A stretch of DNA of 64,000 bases from Coriaria nepalensis. Its lineage: Eukaryota > Streptophyta > Magnoliopsida > Cucurbitales > Coriariaceae. The notes under the pieces are model-generated. The model saw only the letters and a list, made by a program, of their open reading frames with translations. It was not told where the DNA came from and did no database searches. Location: assembly GCA_027186245.1 (NCBI GenBank), contig CP114497.1, positions 2,053,501 through 2,117,500 on the forward strand, read 5' to 3'. Position numbers and translations under genes: made by a program. Position 1 is the stretch's first letter, and every line of letters starts with the position of its first letter. This document shows positions 48,969 to 60,179 of this stretch, piece after piece.

Positions 48969-49749
48969 ACACATTTATTAAAATTCAACACGTGAAAAAA
49001 TTGTTGGTTTTTTATTTTGATATTGATTTCTCTGAATTTTTTTAAAAAGATTTGTTTGTAATTCTTACGATACTAGATAAAAAAGAAAAGAAAAGAACAG
49101 AAAAAAGCAATGGTTCCAGTTGCTTATATAATTGTCTTCTGGCGATTTCATTAATGTTTGTTTTGATGAGAGTTTTTTGTATGACACTTTTCTTACATCT
49201 CAGCTGTTCTTTGTTGTCGAAGAAACTTAATCCCAGAAAATTGGATCAATACATCATCTCACTTTTGTACAGAGACGTGCATGAAAATTCGGAAAAATAG
49301 TTCATGTAAGATTTTTATTTATTTATTTATTTATCATGTAAGAAAAAAATATTTAAATGTGCAATTATTGGACCTAGAAAACTTCTAATAAATACGGTTA
49401 ATTTTTAGTACATATGTTGTAATAAGCTAACACTACTAAGTATGCTGTATTCTAACGACATATCGGATGGTATATTGTTATTGAAACGACATGACGTCAA
49501 TTTTAGCGGGTATTGAGTTTTTAAGTTTGAACCGCCAATTCAAAACGAATGGTTTTATAACAGAAAAACCCGCAGGCCAGGTGCCATCTTCATCGTCGAT
49601 AAATCCCTGAACCTTTCTTCTCCCCTCGTACCAGCGAAGCCTCTCTCACCTGCTAAGCACAGAAGATTGAAGAAGAAGAAGAAATACTAACTATTTCTGA
49701 TTTGAATTGCCTCGCAAACTGAAATTAGGATACATTGTGCCGCAACGAA
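48969..49749. other. Intergenic: kinesin 3' flank and old promoter of the PDCD2-like pseudogene
   Basis: The sequence is AT-rich with a short tttattta repeat (about 49313-49333). No gene is seen. Confidence 0.6.
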
Positions 49750-52050
49750 ATGGATGAAACCGGCAATAATCTGAACGGAGACGACATGGAAAACCTTAAG
49801 GTTGTCCGTATCTCCTCCATGGATGACGATGAAGATGACAGTGCGGAGGAACAACGAGATGATTATTAAATTGATGATGATGAAGACGAACCGGTGACTT
49901 TGGGCTTTGTTGAGAGGGCAAAAATCCATGGTCCCTACACCGACAATGTTTCCAGAGCAAGGCCGGCGGCGTTCCTGTACGTTCAAACCTCTTCAGCCGC
50001 ACTCTCTGTCTCTGTTTGAATCTTGTTGAACTGGAATTCAATTCTTATGTTTTACTTTTTCCTGATTCATCTTCTTGGCATGTAGGCATGGTTGGATCCA
50101 GTGAATAGACCTTCAGGAAAGTCCTCCTCTTGTGATATATGTGGAGGGCCTCTGCAATTCTTGCTCCAGGCATTACTTAAACAAATTAAATTTCTACCAT
50201 TTCCTCTTATTATTGTCTCAGTTAAACCCTCTCCCACACTAATAAATTTTGTTTCTGTATGATATCATAAATCCATTTGAGGAACTCATGTACTATGTTA
50301 AAGAAAAACGTACCCAGGTAGTCTTCTAGATTGAAACAGTGTTTGATAAATTTTTTTTTTTTCTGTTCATTGAGTTTATAGATTTACGCACCACCAGTTA
50401 CTGAAAAGGATTCTACATTCCACCGAACAGTGTTTGTATTTATGTGTCAATCCATGATTTGCCTTCTTCGAGATCAACACGAGCAATGGAAACGGAGTCC
50501 AGAAAAGGAATCTCGTAGGTACTACTTATCTCCCAATAACCATTATTAGATACTACATAAAAACTCATTTCTCTATCTTTCTTTTTAACATTTTTTTAAA
50601 ATAAATTATGGTGTGATCTCTTTCTCCTTCTCTAGTGTGAAGGTCTTCCGTTGCCAATTGCCTCGCCTTAACCCTTTTTACCCTTATGAATCTCCAAGAC
50701 ATGATGGAACTGATAAGCCTTCTGGAAACGGAGGTTAGTTTATAATTCTATTTCTCTCCCTTGTTAACAAAAAAAATCACTCATACACCATTCTTATATT
50801 CGTGTTGTTATATTCCTCAGCTGCACTTTGTAACTGGTGTGGTACGTGGAAAGGAGATAAAGTTTGCAGCCATTGCAAACAAGCACGATACTGCTCGGAG
50901 AAGCACCAGGCACATAGGTCTTCCCTTTTTAAATCTCTCTCAATTAATTAAATCAGGGCTTAAGAATGAAAAGTCTTCCTTTCTATATTCAGGGTTTGCA
51001 TTGGCAATCAAGCCATAAAAAATGATTGTCAGCTGAGGAGCATATCTTCTCAATCATCTAGTCGTAGTTCCTCAGGCGTAATGCCAAAAGGTTAGTTAAT
51101 AAGATTTTTTATAGTTGAAATATTGTATTGCGTAAATTAGATCTGTTTACTTGAGATATATTCTTTTCAATTTTGTCACCTGGAACATATTTTTTTTTCT
51201 GGAAAACAGCTGCAAGCAAATCTCTATGGGCAGAGTTCAAGATGATAGAAGAGGACGAGAGTGCATATGACGACAAAACATTAGAGAATATTTCATCTGC
51301 AAATTCTTTGGTATCTAGCAGCAGAACAGATGGCTCAATGATGTCTCTGTTGGACAGTTTTGAGGTATAACTTGTATTGCTGTCATTGCGAAATTTCAAA
51401 GCTGATTTGCTAAATTATTTCATCATTTGGCGACCAGGGCGGTGATGAAAGAAAGGCGTGGGCCTCTTTTGAAATGTGCATAGCCAAGGCTTCTAAACAA
51501 GTTTTGAGGTAATTCATATTCTCCAATGGGGAATCTATAAACTCTTATAATAACACTTCAATGGTACAATCACTAGTGAAATCATGGGGGTTAGAGTCAT
51601 ATTATCTTATACTAAAACTTATGGTTGACGAGTCATCTAGTGATGAGATTGAAATTGGATGGTTGGAGTAATTCCTTTATTTCATAAAACAGATATTGTA
51701 GAGGTATCACTCCTAAACCCTTATGGCCTATGTCAAGTGGCCGCCCCTCAAAAGCCGACATTCCTAAGTGCTGATATTGTGGGGGTTCGTCGGGGTTTGA
51801 ATTTCAGGTAACGGATCTTCCACAGTTCATTTCATGTCTCTACATATAAATATCAAGGCGCCTTCATATGCTGTTTTTCGATTTTGGTCAACAGATCTTG
51901 CCTCAGCTACTTTATTTCTTTGGTGTAAAGAACGATCCGGATTCTCTTGATTGGGCAACTATTGTGGTGTTTTCATGTGAATCTTCTTGCGACGCAAGCT
52001 CTGCTTACAAAGAGGAATTTGCTTGGGTTCAACTCCCCTCCCCATCTCAA
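49750..52050 (+). pseudogene. PDCD2 C-terminal / MYND zinc-finger protein, decayed copy
   Basis: Ten exon remnants are readable: 49750-49976, 50086-50169, 50382-50518, 50636-50733, 50821-50917, 50993-51090, 51210-51364, 51438-51508, 51693-51807 and 51895 to about 52050. They carry DEPVTLGFVE, AWLDPVN, FHRTVFVFMC, LCNWCGTWKGDKVCSHCKQA (the MYND finger), SLWAEFKMIEEDES and LDWATIVVFSCESSCD, colinear with Arabidopsis At4g02220 (PDCD2-type, linked to ribosome biogenesis) as I recall it. Defects: TAA at codon 40 (49867); a frame change in exon 1 near 49910 before NPWSLHRQC; a non-consensus GC donor after exon 2 (50170); misframed bases around 50993-51030, where HWQSSHKND is only readable with shifts; and TGA at 51772 inside a Cys-pair motif. 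Several independent lesions argue against sequencing error. Confidence 0.82.
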
Positions 52051-52742
52051 TACACTAGCCATTGTTATCAGAGAAACTCGTACAATTACTTAAAACTGAA
52101 GAAACGATTTCTATTTTTTATGTTTCTTACACTCTACTCTTACAACCATAGGAATTTACACTAACAGAAAAAACATGCAAACCATTAAATATTTGGTACA
52201 ATAATTCAAACTAGAGTGGCTGAAGAGTACGTCTTTCAAACTGTTCTAAGGGTGGCTATAGGGACAAAGACCCAGCTTGCCAGATTGTGAATGTCTAACG
52301 CAATTTTGTTTCTGCTCCAATCACACAATTCTGTAACTTTATCTATTGAAGTTTGAGCTGATTTTGTTACTAAAAGAAACAAGCTCGACTCTTAGTTCAA
52401 ACCACTCGTACAATTCTCCTCTGCTACGAATCAAATGTTGGAAAGCAACTCCGTATCGAACAAGAAATCACATTGTACTACTAATAACGGCTTCAAAGCA
52501 AAGACAAACACTTTGGACTTACTACTACCAAAAATATTCTCACACGTGAATGAAGAAGAGAAAAGCTATACACTTCTGAGAAATGACAATGTAAACAACA
52601 CCAAACTATGAATAAACTCAATTGCAAGACTAAGGAAAACAAGCAAGACAAAGGGGATATTGATGAATCTCTCTTTTTTTTTCATTTTTTTTTTCACCTT
52701 TCATGTACAACTGGGATGGGCTTTTTGAGGTGAAGAAGATCC
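52051..52742. other. Flank between the pseudogene and the polygalacturonase 3' end
   Basis: No gene is seen. The right part is probably the 3' untranslated region of the polygalacturonase on the minus strand. Confidence 0.5.
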
Positions 52743-54763
52743 TCATAAAACTGCAGAACGGAGATCAATATAAGGATGTAACAACGAGAAACAACCCTCG
52801 GAAGAATTTGAAAGCGACCCTTCAAGGTTATAGCACGGCCTGGGCAATACCCCCTCAGAAAAACCCATCACATTTGAACAAAGCCATGAAATCAAAGAAG
52901 ACGACTTGGAATCAATAGAGAAGGAAACATTCATTAAACAAATAGCAGTGAAAGGCGAATCTGAAATACCCGAAAAAATCCCCGCAAATGTAACATTGGT
53001 ACCTATGATATTCTCAAAGGTAATCCCTTCAACAATTGGCAAAGCATTTGGATCATATCCATCATCTGGGTGGGACCCATTCTGCCCTGTTGCCCTAATA
53101 CCCAGTTCAAGATTTTCCATATTTACATCAGACATGAAAATCTCCTTCATATAACCCCCTCGCCCTCTAGACGTCTTAAGCTCGATCCCAATGAACGAAT
53201 CTGTTATACGAATTTGCTCCACAAGAACATTAGAAATCCCTCCTGACATTTCTGTTCCAAAAGCCAACCCAGATCCCGAAAAAGATTGGAGATTAACTGT
53301 TTTGATGTGAATGTTAGAAGTTGGTTTTCCAAAGGCGATTCCATACTCATCCCAACCACTCTTTAGTACTATGGCATCATACCCAGTGTTTATGTTGCAA
53401 TTCTCAATGCAAATGTAGACTGAAGAATCTGAAAAAAATAAAAAATAACAAATCAGGATGTATTATTAGAATCTAATGATTCTTTTCACCTTGTAGTGTA
53501 AGGCCAGTCTATGAGAACGAACCTGGTACTATGCCACTAGTGTAAGGAGAATCGAACGGAGTATGAATACTGATGTTTTGAACCCAGAAGTTACTGCATA
53601 TTGTTATGATGTAAACAATAAGTAATGTGTCGGTTAAATTGAATCAATGACTTAGTTAGAGCTTAAAGCTACTCAAAATTACCTGCAATATACCGGATGA
53701 ATATTCCAAGCAGGGGAGTTTAAGAAAGTTAAATTTGAGATAATGATATCGTTAGAGTATGTAAACTCGACGAGGTGGGGGCGGCTATAGTTTAAAGAAT
53801 GTGAGTTGAATTGCTCCCACCAAATTGAAGCCTGGCCATCTATAGTTCCATTGTCACCTGTTATGACAAATTATCCAAAGTTAAATTGAGGAAAAGGCTT
53901 AAAAAGGGGGGACAAAAAAACTACAATCTAATTATAGTTTTACCTGTTATCCATACATCAGTGATGTTCTGTCCATTGATCAAGCTACGATATCTTTTAC
54001 CGGGAAATTCTATCCCTCTGCCATATGAAGGGAGGGGTTCCATAACATCCCAATGAGCAAAGTTCTGAAACGAACATTAAACAGATTTTATATTAAGAAA
54101 TAAAATTTAAAAAGAAAAAAAAAAAGTTGTATTCATCACTAGATTTGGTGATGTCAGAGAAACCTGCGATCCAAGAATAGTAGCGCCTCGTTCAAGGAAG
54201 AGAGTAAGGTGGCTTGTGAGATTAAAACTCCCTGTAAGCCAGTTTCCTGCCGGAACAAAGAGCTGGGCCCCGCCCTTATCAGCGAATGACTTGGCATAGA
54301 AAATGGCGTTCTGGAAAGCAACTGTGTTCAGGGTTTTGCCATCTCCAACGGCTCCAAATTCCAAAATGGATACACTGTGAGGCCTTGGATTTATGGACCT
54401 CTTATAGTTGCATAGTCCTTCATATCTATCTTCTTCATAGGATTGAGCAGCACTACTGCTTAATGCTAGAAGCAAAAGCAGAGCCACCTACAGTTTGAAA
54501 CAAAGCAAAAAATACCCACTTCCTCAATTAATCTCAATCAAAAATGGTTCGCAGAATCGACCACATTGCAGTTTCTTACAGATCAAAAAAAAAAAAAACA
54601 CCCAAGAAGCAAAAGGAAAAGATCTATAAATCTAAGAAAATTCAAACTAAGAATCTAAGCAAATTAGATTCCTGAGAAGCACAGAAGATGATCAATTTTC
54701 CATAAGCAGTAAAGAAATCGGAATACAAAGCATCAAAATCAACGTACTTACTAGCCTCTTCAT
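52743..54763 (-). CDS. Polygalacturonase-like glycoside hydrolase family 28 protein
   Basis: Six minus-strand exons, 54763-54752, 54487-54164, 54064-53944, 53857-53683, 53593-53523 and 53428-52743, give 462 residues. The first exon has only four codons (MKRL) and completes a signal peptide, MKRLVALLLLLALSSSAAQS. The GH28 beta-helix follows: EFGAVGDGKTLNT, GDNGTIDGQASIWWEQF, NSPAWNIHPVYCSN, NTGYDAIVLKSGWDEYG, AFGTEMSGGISNV and ELKTSRGRGGY. This is the plant clade usually annotated probable polygalacturonase, acting on wall pectin. The normal GDD aspartate pair reads G-Y-D here, so hydrolytic activity is uncertain. I cannot tell whether this change is shared by the clade. Confidence 0.88.
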
Positions 54764-56116
54764 AGTCGCATCCACTTTTTCCCTATGCACCCACCAGAAA
54801 AATTTCAAGGTAGAATTTACGAACCCAGTAGCAAGAAGAACACCACCAAGAAGAAAAAATATGTAGAAATGAAAGAAATCAAACCCTGAGAGACAGAGTG
54901 AGGGAAAATAATAATAATATAGGAGCTTTTAGTACATAAATGCCAATAATGTACATAAGAACAAACAAAACAAACGGAGAAATAGAAAGTGACAGCTAAA
55001 AAAAAAGAAAAAAAAAAAGGAATAGCCAGCTCTTCTCCCAACCAGGAAGATACTGAAGTAGAAATATTGCCCCAGAATCAAACACAATAAAAAGTGAATT
55101 TTGAAAAAAAAAAAAAAAAAACCAAATTCCTGTTAAACTTTTTACTTCAATTATTAATTGGTCCCACATGTTGTCATAAATACTGATTTGGTCGCCATAC
55201 GTTTCCTTATTATATAATTTAGTCCCTGAATCCCATTCTTACAGTAAAAAATAGTTGTGATAATTACGTGTGGTTACGTGGAATGGTAGGAAACTTGAGA
55301 AATTAAAATGAAATATCATAAATTTTTTGATATAAAATTGAGGAAAAAAGAAAAGGAGAACTAAAATGGAGAATTAGAGAATATTGGGACTAATTAGTAA
55401 TTTACATAAAATTTTCATTTGCCTGCCGACCGCATTATTGGCCAGAACACCTGCACTAAAAAAACGGTTCAATTTGTAAATTCTGTTGCTGGTTCTTGCT
55501 GCAGTAAATGGGGGTAAATAAATGTCTCTCGATCTGGTGTGGAAAGGTGCAGGAAGTTATTGTACGCAAGGTGGGGGGGCCAATGAGATCGACCGTCAAT
55601 GATTTGTCCAAAAAATGCTAGGGGGGTTGAATTGACTAAATGGATAGATATGTATCCGAATGTATCATGATCCCTGATCTTAATTAAAATGATTCAAATA
55701 ATTTAATAGATTTTAGTTGAAATGAGGTAAAATATTAATATTTATAAATTTAAAGGATCTGAATATAATAAAGCATAAACCTAAAGTATAATAAAGCATA
55801 CCTGTTAGAAGTAGCAAATTACGCTAGCAAGTAGCAGACAGTCAGACTGCAAACAAGAAGCTTATAACAACAAAGCTCCCTGGGTTTCGAAACTATCATT
55901 CAACAAATGTATGCAAAACAATCCATCGTGGTAACGAAATCAGACTGAAATCTTCATTGTTTTACATATGAAATCTCCTTTTTCCCCTCTGGAAAATTTA
56001 AAATTATCCAGGTTATGTGTTAGTATCTAATTTCTCTTGAGTCCAGAAAAATAAATCTTCTTCCTCCTCAATAAACACTTACTCGAAGAATCTCAAGAGC
56101 AGTAGTCACCACCTCA
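54764..56116. other. Intergenic: polygalacturonase promoter and AT-rich DNA
   Basis: No gene is seen. There are poly-A runs near 54580, 55000 and 55105. Confidence 0.6.
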
Positions 56117-56371
56117 TTGTTAGATGGTTCGACTAAATGCTTTGAATTTGTTGTAATTGGGAGTGGAGTTTACGGCCTTAGATACGCTCTTGAAGTAGCG
56201 AAATGTGGGTCCGTTGCTGTAATTACCAAGGCCGAGCCTCAAGAGAGCAACATGAATTGTGCTCAGGGTGGTGTTAGTGTTGTTCTTTCCCCTTCAGATT
56301 CAGTAGAAAGTCACATGCAAGACACCATTGTAGCAGTGACAATCAATTTTTCGACTAAAACACCCCCTTGA
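56117..56371 (+). pseudogene. AO: L-aspartate oxidase (NadB/AO) gene fragment
   Basis: From about 56124 to 56335 the translation FEFVVIGSGVYGLRYALEVA, then VAVITKAEPQESN, AQGGVSVVL and DSVESHMQDTIVA, is the FAD-binding start of plant L-aspartate oxidase, the plastid enzyme of the first step of NAD synthesis. The dinucleotide-binding GxGxxG is still present (GSGVYG). The frame has no ATG before the homology, the plastid transit peptide is missing, and after DTIVA the match stops at gtgaca, which could be an old splice donor. No later exon is found in the next 3.7 kb. It is an isolated exon-sized piece of the gene, whose full copy should be elsewhere. Confidence 0.85.
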
Positions 56372-59300
56372 TTTCGTAGTTTTTATATTATACATTGGTT
56401 GAAGTCTAAATGCAATTTCAAATTCTCTGAATAAGATAGTGAGTTGTTGTACTTCAATGGGAGAAGAAATTGAAGCATATGTAATTTGTTCTCAGAATAT
56501 AATCAAATGAATAGAATAAAGGCACATAGCATTTTGATTATTCTATGTTTGATAAGGGCCACATTAGTCAAGTCAATAACAACTCTCAAGAGAAGAGATG
56601 GTTCCCCCGAATCCTAATACTTATAAGGGGGTTAATCTATTTCATCTTGAAATAAATAAATTAAAATTAAATATTATAAAAGTAATTTCATAGTAAGATG
56701 TGTATGTTTATTGTTTACACGGTTAATGATTGGGTCAAATAGTGAACACACTTGCGAAAATGAATATGTGATGATTATAAAATTTTTATATGGACAACAT
56801 ACCGGTCCAAAGGAATGTTGTCGTTTGACCGGATTTATTATCAACATTTAATTTTTGCATAGAGAGTACCACTTATAAATTGATGTTTATGTCCAAAGAC
56901 TAAACATCAATGTTGTGCTGGTATCTTGTAAAATAAGCCCACCACTATAATTGTATGAAAATTTATGTCTTGCATTTACATGTTTATTTTGTATTGACAT
57001 AAATTTTATTAATGAGTTTATATTATTTATTTGTTATCAAATTTATCAATTACTGCTACTGCTGCTAATATTATTGCCAACACGAACTCAATCCTTATGT
57101 TTAACAACATAGACTTTAAGATTTGGAAAGAGAACATTTGGTTGGTTCTCGACTACATGGATTTAGATTATGCATTAAGATATGTATGTTTATTTCTACA
57201 TAATAAACATGTGATGATTTAAATTCATTTATTATTTTAAATGTGCTATCTTTCAATTATGATTTAACATAAAGTTTAAAAGATTGAGGTTTGATCTCAC
57301 TATTAAATAAAGTAAGGACTAATTGGAAATATACATATTTGAGATACATTACATGTTATTTCCAGCTACACATTCATACTTGATTAATGTCATAAAATAT
57401 ATTTGAGATGGTGAGTATTGATGGATCGAGTTATAATGAAATATAACAAATATCGCTTTAGTCTCATACTGGTATAGAAAATTGATCATATTTGATTTGG
57501 AAGATATTTTTAAGAATAGATAGCAAATTTGTGTGCATCTATAGTTATTAAATATAATTATCTTTAGAATTAATTTGTAATCTAAATGAGATATTGTTGA
57601 GTTATTTTAATAACCTAATGTGAACTTTCAAATAATTAATAATTAGATTTGAGCTTCTATTTTACTTATGCTAATTGAGTGATCTATCATAGTAAAATCC
57701 AATGAAACGCCTTATTTTGTATGAGCTTTGTAATGTGTGGTATCCAATAAAAAATTTAATTAGGTTTAGTAGGGTTCTAATTAGATTGTTTATATAAAGA
57801 ACATAATAAGGATTTTGATCCTTAAGTCTAATCACTCTATTATTTCATCCTCAATTCCTCATCCTTTTACTCTAAATGCCAAAATGCCAACCGAGTTACT
57901 CTAAATCTCTAATCTAGTCTTGAACTATATATTTCAAACGTACCATCATTTTTTAGAATTTCTCATATTGAAAAATATTTAAAACATTTCAGAAATGTTT
58001 TATTCCAATCAATCAAGTTAACACCATATTAATAATAGTTCTTAAGAGTACTAAAAATCCACTCTCATACCAACGGTTGGTTGTGATTTCATACACGACA
58101 AATAGTACATGTAATAATATTTGGTGTGGTTGAACCGGGGACCGCCAAATGCTTAAGTAGAGAAATTTGAAGTGGTCCTCCCATGTATTCAACTAAGCAG
58201 AAAGACATAGACTTTCCCCTTAGATATCTTCTCTTTAACTTAAACATAAACTAAATCTAAAAGCAACAGAAAAGGAAAGGATTACAAATACATGAACGAC
58301 ATGCCAACTAGCTACGCTTGCTTGAAAGGAAAACCCATACCAGCAAATGCCCACGCTCTTTTGTCTCTAAAATTGCCCTCATACATTACACCGACATCCT
58401 TATTATGTAATTAACCCAACACCTTTTCATACTAAGTAAGGTTGTCGTTAATTTGATTTTGACTTTACCCAAAAAAAAAAAAAAGTGGTCATAACATTAG
58501 TAATCTACAAGGTATTACACTAAAATATTCATATATTAATAATCAATATTATTTTAACACGTTATCCTCAAATTAAGATTGATAAATATTATCGAGTTAT
58601 TAATTTATCGAATATCTCGAGTTTTTTTTTTTTGTTTTTTTGTTTGTTTTTTTCACACTTTCTCAAATATAAATGCATGTCATGTATCCTATACTATTGT
58701 AGTTATACACTTTGTATTGTCTTGTAACGTGACAATGCTGCGGGCCCTGAAAATTGATAGGCAAAATTTGTAAAAGTATGAAGGGTCACGCCATGTCTCC
58801 CCATTTTTAGGAGTTAATTTTGTTCTTATTTTCATGCTTCTTTCACTTTCACTTTGTTGACCCACAGCAACTCAAAACGCGAGACAGGGCCCAAGAAGTC
58901 CAGTCTGCGTGTCCATTTGTAAAAGGCCCATTACCAGTTATTAGCCCAAAAGGCAACCACGAGACAATATTTATTTACTTAAGTTGGGCCGGCCGATAAG
59001 GGGTTGACAGTGGATTCTCCCCCATTCGCCAATTCTCATGGGCCCATGGCTGGCTCCACACGACCATCCTCATCGTCCCGATTCAATGTCTCCCTCTTCC
59101 ATTACTCTTCAGCCGCCCCTGCCATAAACACTCTTCAGATCTCTCTGTAGTCTAAACATTTAAAATATATATTGAAATTCTAAACTCTAGTTATTTATTT
59201 CTACACAATCCGATAAAAAATCTTAAGATAATCTGAAATCATTATTATTATTATTTCATTCTAACAAAATCATGCAATAAGATACATAACGCATATTGAT

Positions 59301-60179
59301 CGACGAGAAAAAGGTGATTTTCTTGCAGGTGTAAAAATAAAATAAAATAAAAAACATAACTTTTAAGAGTGATCATGGTATGGATCAGAGTAAGGAGTCG
59401 TAATATCCGTGATGGCTTTGGGCCTGAGGAGCAGCAGCCTCTACTGTATGTTACTATACTTTAGTCGTGATGTACTCTCTCTCTTTCTCTCATCCACTTC
59501 ACTCATTTAGTGCCCACATGGCTTCTTCTCCCTTTATTTCTCAAACGTGTTTTAAACTTCTTCTCTTTTGATAGATTCTATGCGTGATAACTCTCGCTTG
59601 TAGCTTCTGCACCTTCCCATTTTTGCATATTTGGTAATTCCTCCTCTCTTCTTCTTCGCCTTCGTCTTCTTCAGACTGATAGTGATATGGGTCTTTTGTC
59701 TTATCATTTAATTTCTCAGTATCATTTCAGATTTGGTGTTTTAGGTGGCTCTATTCCGAAATAGTTAGGGGGAAAGAAAAAAAAAAGGTGAAGAAGAATT
59801 TGTATTTGGTTAACGAAACAGTTAGCTGATTTTTGTGTATGGGAAATTTGAAATTCACCATGCCCAGAAAGTGGAAGTGATTATTATAAAATTTCGGGTG
59901 AGTTTTTTCTGAATCTACTTTTCCAGAAAGCATATGATGTTTTATCTGCTAATACTAAAGTACCTGCTACAGACGTTTTCCGGTTCAGTGGGTATACTTG
60001 GAAACAATTAGGCTAGTGTTTTTTTCTTTCTTTCTTTTTTTTTTTTCCCCCTATAATAAGGCATGATCACTTACAAATTCACCAATTACGACCTAAAAAT
60101 TTCCCTTCAGTTTTTGTTTATTATAGTTTCTACAATTTTACGAAAACCTAACATCTATGTTATGTTGATGGTCAGATAA
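56372..60179. other. Intergenic: copia remnant, then the ERS1 promoter and leader
   Basis: A copia gag remnant lies at about 57030-57220. Otherwise AT-rich DNA without genes extends to 58850. From about 58860 to 59100 the sequence is less AT-rich and holds several GGGCC/GCCCA motifs. The ERS1 leader probably starts near 59450, and an intron may run from about 59632 (tttg/gtaatt) to 60175 (ggtcag), just before the start codon. Confidence 0.55.
56680..57222 (+). mobile_element. Ty1/copia retrotransposon remnant (gag start)
   Basis: The frame at about 57031-57222 reads LMFNNIDFKIWKENIWLVLD and YMDLDYALR, a close match in pattern to the start of copia Gag (F-x-x-W-K-x-x-I-x-x-x-L-x-x-x-D-L-D-x-A-L). 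It stops at once. The preceding 350 bases look like LTR and leader DNA but lack a readable primer-binding site. Confidence 0.6.

Noticed and set aside
56117..56371. Functional link between the aspartate oxidase fragment and the NAD+ carrier NDT1 as a NAD cluster
   Set aside because: The fragment is non-coding and about 18 kb from NDT1 with unrelated genes between. Proximity alone is not evidence.
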